Shown here piece after piece: positions 19,165-27,669 of a stretch of 40,857 bases of DNA; positions within the stretch are counted from its first letter, which is position 1, and the number at the start of each line of letters is the position of its first letter. The position numbers were made by a program, and so were the translations under genes. The DNA comes from Actinomycetota bacterium (GTDB lineage: Bacteria; Actinomycetota; Actinomycetes; Nanopelagicales; Nanopelagicaceae). The notes beneath the pieces were generated by a model. That model was not told the DNA's origin and searched no databases. It saw only the letters and a program-made list of their open reading frames with translations. The stretch lies in the NCBI GenBank assembly GCA_947372915.1, contig CANBVO010000005.1, positions 1-40,857 of the forward strand, given 5' to 3'.

Positions 19165-20531
19165 GGAAGTTTCTTACCGGGATTCATAATGTTGTTGGGG
19201 TCAAGTAATTTCTTTATTCCGCGTTGCATCTCAACAACTGTTGGCGAAATCTCGTTAGCGACCGCAGCGCTCTTGATTGATCCAATTCCATGTTCGCCAC
19301 TTGCCGTGCCACCCAATTCTTGAGCGATGGCGATGATTTCGTGGAAGGCAGCTTCGGCATTAGCTGCAGCAGTGATATCGCCATGTTCGTAGACGATGGT
19401 CGGATGCATATTGCCGTCACCAGCATGACCAAAGATGCCAATGGTGAGGCCGCGATTGATGCCCAACTGTTCTACCCGACGTACTAGCTCGGCAATCTGA
19501 GAAATCGGAACCGCAACATCATCCAAAATAGTGGCGCCCATACGCTCAAGCGCTGGAAAAGCTAATTGCCGAACGCGCAATAAATCTGCGGCATCGGCCG
19601 GGTCATCCGAACTAACACCGTCAATCATAGAAAATTCTGCACACAGTTCGAGTGCTCGCTCCAGTTGGTGATGGTTCTCATCCATCTGCATCAAGAGAAC
19701 AGCGCCGGCGACTTCAAAGCCAAGTGGATGCCACGCTTCAACTGCTTTTAACGTGGTCTGATCGATGATTTCAAGCATTGATGGTCGAAATTTCATCATC
19801 GCGATTGCTGCGGCAGCGGCTTCAGTACTGGAAGGGAAAGTAGCCAACATTGTTGCGGCGGGCTTAGGGCGGACAACTAATCCGAGGGTTACTTCGGTAA
19901 TTATTCCGAGCGTTCCTTCAGAACCAACAAAGAGGTGCAAAAGGTCCAGCGTCGAGACCGATTTCTTGGTTGCTTTGCCGAGTTCAACAATTTCACCACT
20001 TGCCAAAACCACCGTGATGGCACGAACGTGATGTGATGTGACGCCGTATTTGACGCAACACATTCCACCAGCATTCGTTGCTACGTTACCGCCGATAGTT
20101 GACCAGGAACGACTTGCCGGATCAGGCAGATAGGCCAGCCCTAATTCTTGAGCTGCTTTATCAACATCTAAATTAAGTACACCTGCTTGCACTCGTGCTA
20201 CTTGATTAACTTCATCCAGGGCGATTATTTGATTCATTTTTTCGAGCGAAATAACAATGCATCCATCCATCGAATTCGCGCCACCAGATAATCCGCTTCC
20301 AGCACCTCGCGCAACAACTGGTATTCGATGTTCGTTCGCAAATCGAACCGCGAGTGCAACATCTTGAGTAGTGCGTGCGAGCAGAACGCACAACGGGAGA
20401 GCGGATTGCGCGAAGAGCGCGTGGTCACGTGAATATGAGATGGTGATATCAGGATCTGAGATGAGCGCTACACCTTCGCCGAGAGCACTACGTAACTGCT
20501 CCACGGTTTCATCGGGTGTGGCTGGCTTCAT
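19161..20531 (-). CDS. FAD-linked oxidase, glycolate oxidase GlcD / D-lactate dehydrogenase type
   Basis: A 456-residue flavoprotein. The PCMH-type FAD-binding domain occupies the N-terminal half, with RGAGSGLSGG near residues 75-84 and STIGGNVATNAGG near 143-155. The C-terminal substrate domain ends with GEHGIGSIK (metal/FAD site) and NPGKKLP. The family oxidises 2-hydroxy acids such as glycolate, D-lactate or D-2-hydroxyglutarate. No GlcE or GlcF partner is present. It is coupled to the lactonase gene by a 4-base overlap, so oxidation of a 2-hydroxy acid made from the imported sugar (for example glycolate from glycolaldehyde) is a reasonable inference. The ATG follows a -10-like hexamer. 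Confidence 0.9.
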   Translation of the reverse strand: MKPATPDETVEQLRSALGEGVALISDPDITISYSRDHALFAQSALPLCVLLARTTQDVALAVRFANEHRIPVVARGAGSGLSGGANSMDGCIVISLEKMNQIIALDEVNQVARVQAGVLNLDVDKAAQELGLAYLPDPASRSWSTIGGNVATNAGGMCCVKYGVTSHHVRAITVVLASGEIVELGKATKKSVSTLDLLHLFVGSEGTLGIITEVTLGLVVRPKPAATMLATFPSSTEAAAAAIAMMKFRPSMLEIIDQTTLKAVEAWHPLGFEVAGAVLLMQMDENHHQLERALELCAEFSMIDGVSSDDPADAADLLRVRQLAFPALERMGATILDDVAVPISQIAELVRRVEQLGINRGLTIGIFGHAGDGNMHPTIVYEHGDITAAANAEAAFHEIIAIAQELGGTASGEHGIGSIKSAAVANEISPTVVEMQRGIKKLLDPNNIMNPGKKLP

Positions 20532-20537
20532 TCACTC

Positions 20538-20543
20538 AGTCTA
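20538..20543 (-). promoter_or_regulatory. -10-like hexamer for the FAD-oxidase gene
   Basis: On the minus strand TAGACT ends 6 bases before the ATG at 20531. No ribosome binding site is present, consistent with a leaderless mRNA. Confidence 0.5.
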
Positions 20544-20559
20544 AGTCAGGCATCTGGAC

Positions 20560-20573
20560 TCACCTGAAGGTGA
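20560..20573. promoter_or_regulatory. inverted repeat TCACCT-GA-AGGTGA
   Basis: A perfect 14-bp palindrome about 16 bases upstream of the FAD-oxidase -10 hexamer, where it would overlap the -35 region and could act as an operator. The 15-mer cctgaaggtgaattt that includes its right half also occurs at 13833-13847, upstream of the giant surface-protein gene in the same orientation. Confidence 0.4.
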
Positions 20574-20601
20574 ATTTTGGATAGAGAGCTAGTATCGGGT
20601 T

Positions 20602-20623
20602 CAACTTTTACGATACAAAGTTG
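20602..20623. promoter_or_regulatory. inverted repeat CAACTTT-N8-AAAGTTG
   Basis: Perfect 7-bp arms with an 8-base spacer (tacgatac). An overlapping pair gtatcg (20592-20597) and cgatac (20611-20616) adds further symmetry. The form suits a dimeric repressor such as a GntR- or LacI-type sugar regulator, none of which is encoded in the window. Confidence 0.4.
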
Positions 20624-20766
20624 TGGGTTAATTGCCGCCTCGTGGAGAGCTGCTGCATAGATATACAGAGATTAAGCGCAGATCCGCGAAAGAGTGGGGG
20701 CCGCCGAAGCGTTCAAAACGTTCAATAGGTGGCCACGCTCGAAAAGGGGGAATTTCTCACATTTTG

Positions 20767-20783
20767 AAGAGTTTATAACTCTT
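20767..20783. promoter_or_regulatory. inverted repeat AAGAGTT-TAT-AACTCTT
   Basis: Perfect 7-bp arms around a 3-base centre, about 130 bases before the binding-protein start codon. It is not followed by a T run, so an operator is more likely than a terminator. Confidence 0.4.
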
Positions 20784-20913
20784 TGGTAAAGATGCTTGCC
20801 CGATATTGATTGTTTCCATACGCTAAGGAGCAATCTCGAGCAATTAGTTGGAGCGCCCCTAGTGCTTCTCTTAGTTGGACGAGGTATTCACACCCCTAAC
20901 TTGGAGGTATCAC

Positions 20914-22260
20914 TTGGTTAAGCACATCGCTTCACGCAAGGCGCTCGCACTGGCTTCAGTGCTTGGTCTCGCAGCAAGCATCGTCACAGTTACCACCAGT
21001 GCTGCAGCTACAGACAAAACTTGGGCATGTACGCCAAGCAAGTCAAAGCCAGTAACTGTTCGTTTGATTGAGTACTTCGCAGGTCCTGCGCGTACTCCAC
21101 TTCTCAATGCTTTCGCTCGCCAATATGAGGGTTCACACCCTGGCGTGAAGGTTGAAATTATTTCTCCATCACAAGCTGACTCACCAGCGAAGATCACACA
21201 GCTTCTCCAAGCAGGCGCTGTTGATATCGTCGAGCCAGGTGGAGCGATTCTTGGTCAAGCAATGTCAGCAAAGCAATTGGCTGATATCTACCCATACATC
21301 TCCAAGGCAAAGTCTTGGAAGGGTCTGACTGCTTATTCACAATTCCAAGCACAGTCATTTGGAAAGGGAACGGCTTATGTAATTCCTAACGGTTATTACA
21401 CCAAGGCAGCATTCGTTCGCGTTCAACCATTCAAGGATGCAGGTATTGCAATTCCTAAGACCTGGACCGACATCTTGGCTGCTAAGCCAATCCAAAAGGA
21501 CAACTCATACGTTTACTCAATGCGTGGAGCTCGTGCATCATTTACACAAGCAATCTTCGCAATCCGTGCGTATAACGCTCCTGATCTAAACTCAGGCGGA
21601 TACTTCAATAAGTCCACTGGTACTTCAATGTTCAACAATGCTAAGTCAAAGACTGCATTGGATACGATCATGAAGATCTGGCACGAAGTTTCACCACCAG
21701 CATCTGTTTCATGGGGTTACCCAGAAATGGTTCAAGGCTTCATTGATGGAACAGCTAACTACCTCATCCAAGACAACGAAGTTATCCAGATGGTTGATGA
21801 GAAGTACGCTCCATTCACAAGCGGCAAGTGGGTCATGGCTCAAATGCCAAAGGGTCCTGGCGGATATTCAGCACAAGATGTATCAGGTACCGGCTGGGCC
21901 GTTACTAAGGCATCAAAGTGCAAGAACGTCGCAGCTGGATTCATTGACTTCCTATCCACCGATCCACAAGCATCAATCTTTGCTCGTGCATACGGCGTAG
22001 GACCTTTCACCGTTGGTGCTGCAAAGGATCCATTCTTTAAGACTGGCGCCTGGGCTATCTACAACACCATTGGACAAGATCCAAAGGAAATGAAGCTCAA
22101 CGGTATCGATGTTAACCAGGCTTGCTACGGTCAGTTCTTCACAGACGCTGACAAGGATATGCAGGCTATGTATGCCGGAACACTTACAACAACCGATGCG
22201 TTGAAGAAGTGGGCTACATACTGGGATAGCAGCGCTTGTATCAATGACAGCAAGCAATAA
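20914..22260 (+). CDS. ABC transporter sugar-binding protein (family 1 solute-binding)
   Basis: A 448-residue secreted substrate-binding protein of the MalE/UgpB type that captures a carbohydrate outside the membrane. The start is set at the TTG at 20914 because a perfect GGAGG lies 6 bases before it; the frame is open further upstream but without such a signal. The N-terminus (VKHIASRKALALASVLGLA) is a signal peptide with a likely cleavage after SAAA near residue 34; no lipobox cysteine is seen at the usual place. The frequent use of a narrow codon set and the strong ribosome binding site suggest high expression. It is first gene of the importer operon, followed by two strong hairpins and the permease genes. 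Confidence 0.93.
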   Translation: MVKHIASRKALALASVLGLAASIVTVTTSAAATDKTWACTPSKSKPVTVRLIEYFAGPARTPLLNAFARQYEGSHPGVKVEIISPSQADSPAKITQLLQAGAVDIVEPGGAILGQAMSAKQLADIYPYISKAKSWKGLTAYSQFQAQSFGKGTAYVIPNGYYTKAAFVRVQPFKDAGIAIPKTWTDILAAKPIQKDNSYVYSMRGARASFTQAIFAIRAYNAPDLNSGGYFNKSTGTSMFNNAKSKTALDTIMKIWHEVSPPASVSWGYPEMVQGFIDGTANYLIQDNEVIQMVDEKYAPFTSGKWVMAQMPKGPGGYSAQDVSGTGWAVTKASKCKNVAAGFIDFLSTDPQASIFARAYGVGPFTVGAAKDPFFKTGAWAIYNTIGQDPKEMKLNGIDVNQACYGQFFTDADKDMQAMYAGTLTTTDALKKWATYWDSSACINDSKQ

Positions 22261-22294
22261 TTCTTATCTAGCTATCTAAATAACTAGATAAGAA
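22261..22294 (+). promoter_or_regulatory. mRNA hairpin 1 after the binding-protein gene
   Basis: A perfect 11-bp stem TTCTTATCTAG / CTAGATAAGAA with a 12-base loop starts at the base after the stop codon. There is no T tail. Confidence 0.7.
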
Positions 22295-22303
22295 GTACAA
22301 GTG

Positions 22304-22341
22304 AGTAATAATGGTTCCTCGTAAGGGGAACCATTATTACT
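22304..22341 (+). promoter_or_regulatory. mRNA hairpin 2 before the permease genes
   Basis: A perfect 15-bp stem (22304-22318 with 22327-22341) and an 8-base loop. It lacks a T run, so it is more likely an mRNA-stabilising or partially terminating element that raises binding-protein yield over permeases. Confidence 0.75.
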
Positions 22342-22378
22342 ACGTTCATGAAAAATTATTGATAGGAATAGCCGAATC

Positions 22379-23302
22379 ATGGCAAGCTCAATTTTTAGAG
22401 TTACACATAAAAACGGTCGCAAGACCCGAAGCCTCTTAGCTCCCTTCCTCTTCTTAACTCCCGGCCTCATCATGGTCGCCATCTTTATTTACTACCCAGT
22501 CTTTAAGACTGCCAATCTCTCCTTCCAGCACTTCGCCCTCTTTGATCAGGGTCATATTTTTTATAACGGCTGGGATAATTTCCGTGGCATTTTCCACGAT
22601 GTTCATTTCCACCGTATTATGCAGAACACCATTATTTGGGTCGTCGTCTCACTCTTCTTCCAATTAACCATTGGCTTCATCATTGCGCTCTATCTAAAGA
22701 ACAAATTCAAATTCTCTGGTCTTTACCAAGGCATCATCTTTATTCCATGGGCACTCTCCGGTTTCTTAATGGGCTTGGTCTGGAAGTGGATCTTCGACGA
22801 TAACCTCGGCGTGCTTAACGATATTTTAAAGAACTGGGGAATTATCGAGAAGCCAATTCCGTGGCTCTCTAATCCCAACTGGGCCATGGCAGCCGTTATC
22901 GTTGCCAACATTTGGTACGGCGTAACCTTCTTTGTAATTATGATTTTGGCAGCGTTGCAAGGTGTGCCTAATGAAATTCTTGAAGCAGCCGAACTTGATG
23001 GTTGTTCCCGCGCGCAATCACTATTTCGTGTCATCATTCCTTACATCCGCCCAACCCTCATCTTGATTGTTCTGCTTCGCGTTATCTGGATTACCAATTT
23101 CCCGGACATCATCTTTGGCATGACATCAGGTGGACCAAATCAAAATACCCACATCTTGTCTTCATGGCTGGTTCAAAAAGTTACTTACGATCAGGACTGG
23201 GGAAGTGCATCTGCACTTGGTCTGGTAATGCTCGCCATCCTCTTTATTTTCAGCATCTTCTACTTGCTGGCCACCCGCCTAGAGAAAGATTCGGAGCTCT
23301 AA
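22379..23302 (+). CDS. ABC sugar transporter permease (MalF type)
   Basis: A 307-residue inner-membrane permease with six predicted spans; the first is at about residues 20-42. The EAA loop that contacts the ATPase is visible as EAAELDGCSRAQSLFRVIIP near residues 203-222. It pairs with the following permease gene and the binding protein. The start is an ATG with only a weak AGGA upstream. Family identification is firm; the transported sugar is not deducible. Confidence 0.93.
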   Translation: MASSIFRVTHKNGRKTRSLLAPFLFLTPGLIMVAIFIYYPVFKTANLSFQHFALFDQGHIFYNGWDNFRGIFHDVHFHRIMQNTIIWVVVSLFFQLTIGFIIALYLKNKFKFSGLYQGIIFIPWALSGFLMGLVWKWIFDDNLGVLNDILKNWGIIEKPIPWLSNPNWAMAAVIVANIWYGVTFFVIMILAALQGVPNEILEAAELDGCSRAQSLFRVIIPYIRPTLILIVLLRVIWITNFPDIIFGMTSGGPNQNTHILSSWLVQKVTYDQDWGSASALGLVMLAILFIFSIFYLLATRLEKDSEL

Positions 23303-23305
23303 GCC

Positions 23306-24130
23306 ATGTTTAAGACTCTCGGTAAAGCCACCAAAGTATCTGTACTGACTATCTGGTTTGTATTTACGATTTTTCCTTTGTATTGGATGTTCCTGACTTC
23401 TATTCGTCCAGTGCGAGAAACCACCAAGCATTTCTACTACCCACACGCTAACTCGACGTTAGAGAACTATCGCAAACTCTTTAGCCAATATGCCTTTGGC
23501 ACCTATATGCGCAACTCTTTTATTGTTGCCTTCGCCGCCTCGGCATTCGTGATCTTTATCGGAATGATGGGCGCATACGCGCTTGCACGATATCGCTTTA
23601 AGGGCAAAGCACAGATTATGTTGGTCTTCCTCGTGACCCAGATGATTCCCGGGCTCATCGCGTTGGCTCCGCTCTATCTCTTGCTCTCCAAAGTTCACCT
23701 ACTCAATACTTTGTATGCGCTAATTCTCTGTTACGTCGGAGGAATGATTCCGTTCGCGACGGTGATGTTACGTGGCTTCCTGCAGCGCATTCCGCCAGAA
23801 CTTGATGAGGCGGCTTTAATCGATGGATGCAATCGTTTTACTGCGCTCTTCCGCGTCGTCTTCCCGGTTGCCCTTCCTGGTATTGCCGCAACATTTATCT
23901 TCTCGTTCGTCCAATGCTGGAACGAACTCTTCCTAGCAATGGTCTTAATTGACTCTGATGGCAACAAAACATTCCCAGTCGCAGAGCGCTCCTTTATCGG
24001 CGCGTATTACATCGAATGGGGCGGCCTTGCTGCTTCCGTCATGATTGGCATCATCCCAACCGTGGTGATGTTTGCGCTCATGTCTAAGTTCATGATTTCT
24101 GGTTTATCGGCCGGAATTGTTAAGGGCTAG
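23306..24130 (+). CDS. ABC sugar transporter permease (MalG type)
   Basis: A 274-residue permease of the second subunit type, with about six spans. Its EAA motif reads DEAALIDGCNRFTALFRVVF near residues 167-186. It starts 3 bases after the first permease. The importer lacks its own ATPase gene here, so it probably uses a shared MsmK/UgpC-type ATPase encoded elsewhere. Confidence 0.93.
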   Translation: MFKTLGKATKVSVLTIWFVFTIFPLYWMFLTSIRPVRETTKHFYYPHANSTLENYRKLFSQYAFGTYMRNSFIVAFAASAFVIFIGMMGAYALARYRFKGKAQIMLVFLVTQMIPGLIALAPLYLLLSKVHLLNTLYALILCYVGGMIPFATVMLRGFLQRIPPELDEAALIDGCNRFTALFRVVFPVALPGIAATFIFSFVQCWNELFLAMVLIDSDGNKTFPVAERSFIGAYYIEWGGLAASVMIGIIPTVVMFALMSKFMISGLSAGIVKG

Positions 24131-24139
24131 TGGCCACTA

Positions 24140-25291
24140 ATGAACTTTGACCTCGAAGAGTATAAATCCGAGTGGACGCTTGATCCTGCCGTTCACCACA
24201 TCAATCACGGATCCTTCGGCGCAATCCCCAATGTAGTTCGCGCAGAACAAGCTCGCTGGTCTGATCATGTGCAGAACAATCCGGTTAAGTTCTACGCTCG
24301 CGAAGCGATGCCTGCTGTTCAAGATGCGCGGGCAAAGATTGCAGCTTTCTTGGGACAGCGTGCCGATCAAATAGCTTTGGTTCGAAATACAACTGAAGGT
24401 TCATCAACCACGATGCGCGGATTTCCCTTTAAGGCCGGCGATGAAGCAATCGTGTTAGATCATGAATATGGCGCAGTCACCTATGGCGTAGAGCGTGCCA
24501 TCGTTGCTGCCGGCGGACGCCTTATTGAAATAAAGGTTCCGCGACTCGCTTCCGATGAAGAAGTCGTCAAGATTGTGGAAGCCTCCTTTACTCCCAAGAC
24601 CCGGATGTTCGTTGTTGATCATGTAACTTCTGCAACCGCCCGCACCTTCCCAGTTCAAGCGCTGAGCGATCTCTGTCGCTCTCGTGGAATTGCAATCGTT
24701 ATCGATGCTTCGCACGTTCCTGGAAATATCGATGTTGACCTAGATAAATTAGATCCAGATTTCTGGTTTGGAAATTTGCATAAATGGTGTTCTGCACCGT
24801 TAGGCACTGGCGTTTATCGCATTGCTGATCGCTGGAAAGAGATTATGCGTCCGCTGATTGTTTCTTGGCAGGATTTTGAGCCCTACCCATTGCAATGGGA
24901 CATGCTCGGTACGGTTGATTTGAGTGCTTGGCTAGCAGCGCCCACAGCTATTGATTTCTATTCCAAGATTGGTTGGGAGCGTTCCCGTAAGGCAAATACT
25001 GCACGCATGCGCTACGGCCGCGACTTGGCGATGGCAGAACTCGGAATTGGTGTTGACCAGTTGCGCGAAGAAGAGCTCCCGTTAGGCGTCGTGCCACTGT
25101 ATAACGTCAGTGGTGGCCGAGAAGGATGTGCTGCATTGCAAGCAAAGATTGCCAATGAGTACAAGATTGAAGTTCCTATTACAACTTATAGCGATAGCAA
25201 TCTCTATTTCATGCGAATTTCCGGTCAGCTCTATAACGATGCAAAGGATTACGAAGCGCTCGTTCCGATGATCCGCAAAGAATTGAAATAA
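24140..25291 (+). CDS. class V aminotransferase, isopenicillin-N-epimerase-like
   Basis: A 383-residue PLP enzyme. The N-terminal NHGSFGAIPNVV motif (about residues 22-33) is typical of the isopenicillin N epimerase-like branch. The cofactor Asp lies in DASHVPG near residue 190, and the PLP lysine is Lys215 in NLHKW. Relatives include cysteine desulfurases, epimerases and serine/alanine-glyoxylate aminotransferases, so the reaction is open. It sits 9 bases after the permease gene and 2 bases before the E1-like gene, so it is operon-embedded. It may handle a nitrogen-containing substrate or transaminate a keto acid of the pathway. Confidence 0.87.
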   Translation: MNFDLEEYKSEWTLDPAVHHINHGSFGAIPNVVRAEQARWSDHVQNNPVKFYAREAMPAVQDARAKIAAFLGQRADQIALVRNTTEGSSTTMRGFPFKAGDEAIVLDHEYGAVTYGVERAIVAAGGRLIEIKVPRLASDEEVVKIVEASFTPKTRMFVVDHVTSATARTFPVQALSDLCRSRGIAIVIDASHVPGNIDVDLDKLDPDFWFGNLHKWCSAPLGTGVYRIADRWKEIMRPLIVSWQDFEPYPLQWDMLGTVDLSAWLAAPTAIDFYSKIGWERSRKANTARMRYGRDLAMAELGIGVDQLREEELPLGVVPLYNVSGGREGCAALQAKIANEYKIEVPITTYSDSNLYFMRISGQLYNDAKDYEALVPMIRKELK

Positions 25292-25293
25292 CT

Positions 25294-27669
25294 GTGGCGA
25301 TTGATCCGCAAGAACTAAAGACGTTAGAAGAGATTCAAGCCAGAATTCTCTGGTTGGCGGTGCGCATGATTGATCATGCAAATCATGATCGCCCCAACAT
25401 TGACGGTCTCAAAGTCGGCGGGCACCAGGCATCTAGCGCATCGATGACCAGCATTATGACTGCGCTCTATATGCATCATCTCGATGCTCATGATCGAGTC
25501 AGCGTTAAGCCACATGCTTCGCCTATCTTTCACTCCATCCAATACTTGCTTGGAAATTTGGATAAGAAATACCTCACCACTCTTCGCCAAGCTGGGGGAT
25601 TGCAGTCCTATCCATCGCGCACTAAAGATCCAGATACCGTTGATTTCTCCACCGGTTCAGTAGGACTCGGCGCAGCCGCTCCGCTCTTTGCCGGCGTTAC
25701 TCGTCGATATGTGGATGCGCACTTTGGCAAACGTCCAGATTCACGATTCATTGCGCTCATTGGCGATGCCGAACTCGATGAAGGAAATATTTGGGAGGCG
25801 GTTGCCGATCCCGCAACCGATGCATTAGGAAATGTAATGTGGGTCGTGGATTTCAACCGACAATCCCTCGATCGCGTCATTCCTGGAATCCGAATTGCAC
25901 AGTGGCGTTCCCAATTTGAAGCTGCAGGTTGGCACGTTCATGAAGTGAAATACGGCTCAAAACTTAAGCGGGCATTTGCCGAGAACGGTTCGGAAGCCTT
26001 TAAACAATGGTTCGACGACATTCCGAACGAGCAATATCAATCGCTCTATGCACAAAAGAGTGAAGATCTCCGCGGTCGCTTCCTCGATGGCGCACCTGCC
26101 GGTGTCGCAGAATTTCTCAAGCGTTATTCCGACTCCGAACTCTTTGAAATCCTCAGTGACCTCGGCGGCCACAATCTCGAATCTCTCGTCGAAACTTTTG
26201 AAGCGGCAGATGCGATTACCGATCGCCCTAGTGTTGTCTTTGCTTACACTGTAAAGGGTTGGGGACTACCTATCGCGGGGGATCCACGAAATCACTCGGC
26301 TCAAATTTCTACTGAACAAATTGATGCGCTGCGAGCTAAGCATGACTTATCTAAAGATAATGAATGGGATGCCTTTTCATTAGAGAGTACAGCTGGCAAA
26401 TTCTGTGCACTTCGCTCTGCTGCCCTTCGCCGTCCCGATAATACCGGCATCATCGATGCGGTTATTCCAATCACCACGAATGTGAAGAGCACGGGAATGA
26501 CCTCCACCCAAGAAGCATTTGGTCGAGTCCTTTCTGAAATCAGCCGCGATGAAAAGATACGCCCTTATTTAGTGACAACTGCACCCGATGTGGCGACATC
26601 GACTAACCTCGGCGGTTTTATCAATAGAACTGGTGTCTTCCATCCACAAGATTTACGTCGCTGGAATGAAGATGCAGTTCTTAAATGGGCTGAAGGACCT
26701 ACGGGTCAACATATCGAACTCGGTATTTCTGAGATGAACCTATTTATGTTATTAGCGATGCTTGGACTTTCTGGCGATCATCACAATCAACCACTGATTC
26801 CGATCGGAACTGTTTACGATCCATTTGTACTTCGCGGCCTAGATGCATTTATTTATGGCGTTTACTCTGGCTCTAAGTTCATTATTACCGGCACACCATC
26901 TGGCGTAACCCTCGCCCCTGAAGGCGGAGCGCATCAATCCACCATTACTCCTTCGGTGGGAATGGAAATTCCTGGTGTGGTTCTCATGGAACCTGCTTAC
27001 GTTCAAGCACTTGACTGGCTGTTATGTGATTCCATCGCTCACGTCGCTGGCAGTAAGAGCGATACAACTCCAGATTTGCGGCCCAACGAACTAGCTTTCT
27101 ATTTCCGTCTAACCACTCGGCCAGTTGATCAAACACCATTTAATGAGGCACGCGAACGTTTGGGTGAAGCGGTCCTCCGGAGCCAAGTGCTCGCTGGCGC
27201 ATACCGGCTTGTCGATGGGCGTGCAGCAGCAACCGAACTTGTGGATGATCCAAACGCTCCTGTTGTTCATCTAGTCGGAACTGGTTCGGTTATGCCAGAG
27301 ATATTAGAGGCAGCTAAAGAATTAGCCTCCGAGGGCGTCATCGCACATGTCGTCGATATAACTTCACCAGGCCGTCTCTACGGTGCTTGGCAGCGAACTC
27401 TGAAGCAAGGAATTCGTACGGCGGCAACGCCATCATTCCCAGGTTCGATGCGACCAATCTTTACTGAACGCGCACCGATTGTCTCCGTCCATGATGGTGC
27501 ATCACATGCACTTGCTTGGTTGGGTTCAGCGCTCGGAATGCCGCAGGTTGCGATGGGCGTTGACTCCTTTGGGCAATCTGGCACCATTCAAGATCTCTAC
27601 AAGATCCATGATTTAGATTCAGGTTCAATTGTGAATGGCGCACTCGCTGCGCTTAGCCTTAATGTATGA
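25294..27669 (+). CDS. thiamine-diphosphate enzyme, pyruvate dehydrogenase E1 (AceE)-like / transketolase family
   Basis: A 791-residue ThDP enzyme with the whole E1 in one chain. Visible are an N-terminal GGHQASSASM (about 42-51), the ThDP/Mg motif GDAELDEG starting near residue 157 followed by VVDFNRQSLD, a transketolase-type middle domain (ELGISEMNLFML around 477-488, with the usual activating Glu), and a C-terminal domain. It is shorter than typical AceE (about 890 residues), and no E2 or E3 gene is nearby. It may therefore be a stand-alone 2-oxo-acid or ketose-cleaving enzyme rather than the cell's PDH. GTG start 2 bases after the aminotransferase stop. Confidence 0.82.
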   Translation: MAIDPQELKTLEEIQARILWLAVRMIDHANHDRPNIDGLKVGGHQASSASMTSIMTALYMHHLDAHDRVSVKPHASPIFHSIQYLLGNLDKKYLTTLRQAGGLQSYPSRTKDPDTVDFSTGSVGLGAAAPLFAGVTRRYVDAHFGKRPDSRFIALIGDAELDEGNIWEAVADPATDALGNVMWVVDFNRQSLDRVIPGIRIAQWRSQFEAAGWHVHEVKYGSKLKRAFAENGSEAFKQWFDDIPNEQYQSLYAQKSEDLRGRFLDGAPAGVAEFLKRYSDSELFEILSDLGGHNLESLVETFEAADAITDRPSVVFAYTVKGWGLPIAGDPRNHSAQISTEQIDALRAKHDLSKDNEWDAFSLESTAGKFCALRSAALRRPDNTGIIDAVIPITTNVKSTGMTSTQEAFGRVLSEISRDEKIRPYLVTTAPDVATSTNLGGFINRTGVFHPQDLRRWNEDAVLKWAEGPTGQHIELGISEMNLFMLLAMLGLSGDHHNQPLIPIGTVYDPFVLRGLDAFIYGVYSGSKFIITGTPSGVTLAPEGGAHQSTITPSVGMEIPGVVLMEPAYVQALDWLLCDSIAHVAGSKSDTTPDLRPNELAFYFRLTTRPVDQTPFNEARERLGEAVLRSQVLAGAYRLVDGRAAATELVDDPNAPVVHLVGTGSVMPEILEAAKELASEGVIAHVVDITSPGRLYGAWQRTLKQGIRTAATPSFPGSMRPIFTERAPIVSVHDGASHALAWLGSALGMPQVAMGVDSFGQSGTIQDLYKIHDLDSGSIVNGALAALSLNV

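Larger units (their letters stand above)
20532..20913. promoter_or_regulatory. 382-bp divergent control region with three inverted repeats
   Basis: No gene is seen. The region separates the FAD-oxidase operon (minus) from the ABC importer operon (plus) and contains three clean inverted repeats, listed separately, plus a strong ribosome binding site at its right end (GGAGG, 20903-20907). A possible -35/-10 pair for the importer is TTGCCC and TACGCT around 20796-20825 (17-base spacer), but the match is modest. Confidence 0.5.

Noticed and set aside
20875-20913. Upstream start for the sugar-binding protein
   Set aside because: It would place a charged extension before the signal peptide and lie over the strong ribosome binding site.
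20532-20913. Hidden small gene in the 382-bp gap
   Set aside because: No ORF with a plausible start and composition is seen; inverted repeats fit regulatory DNA better.
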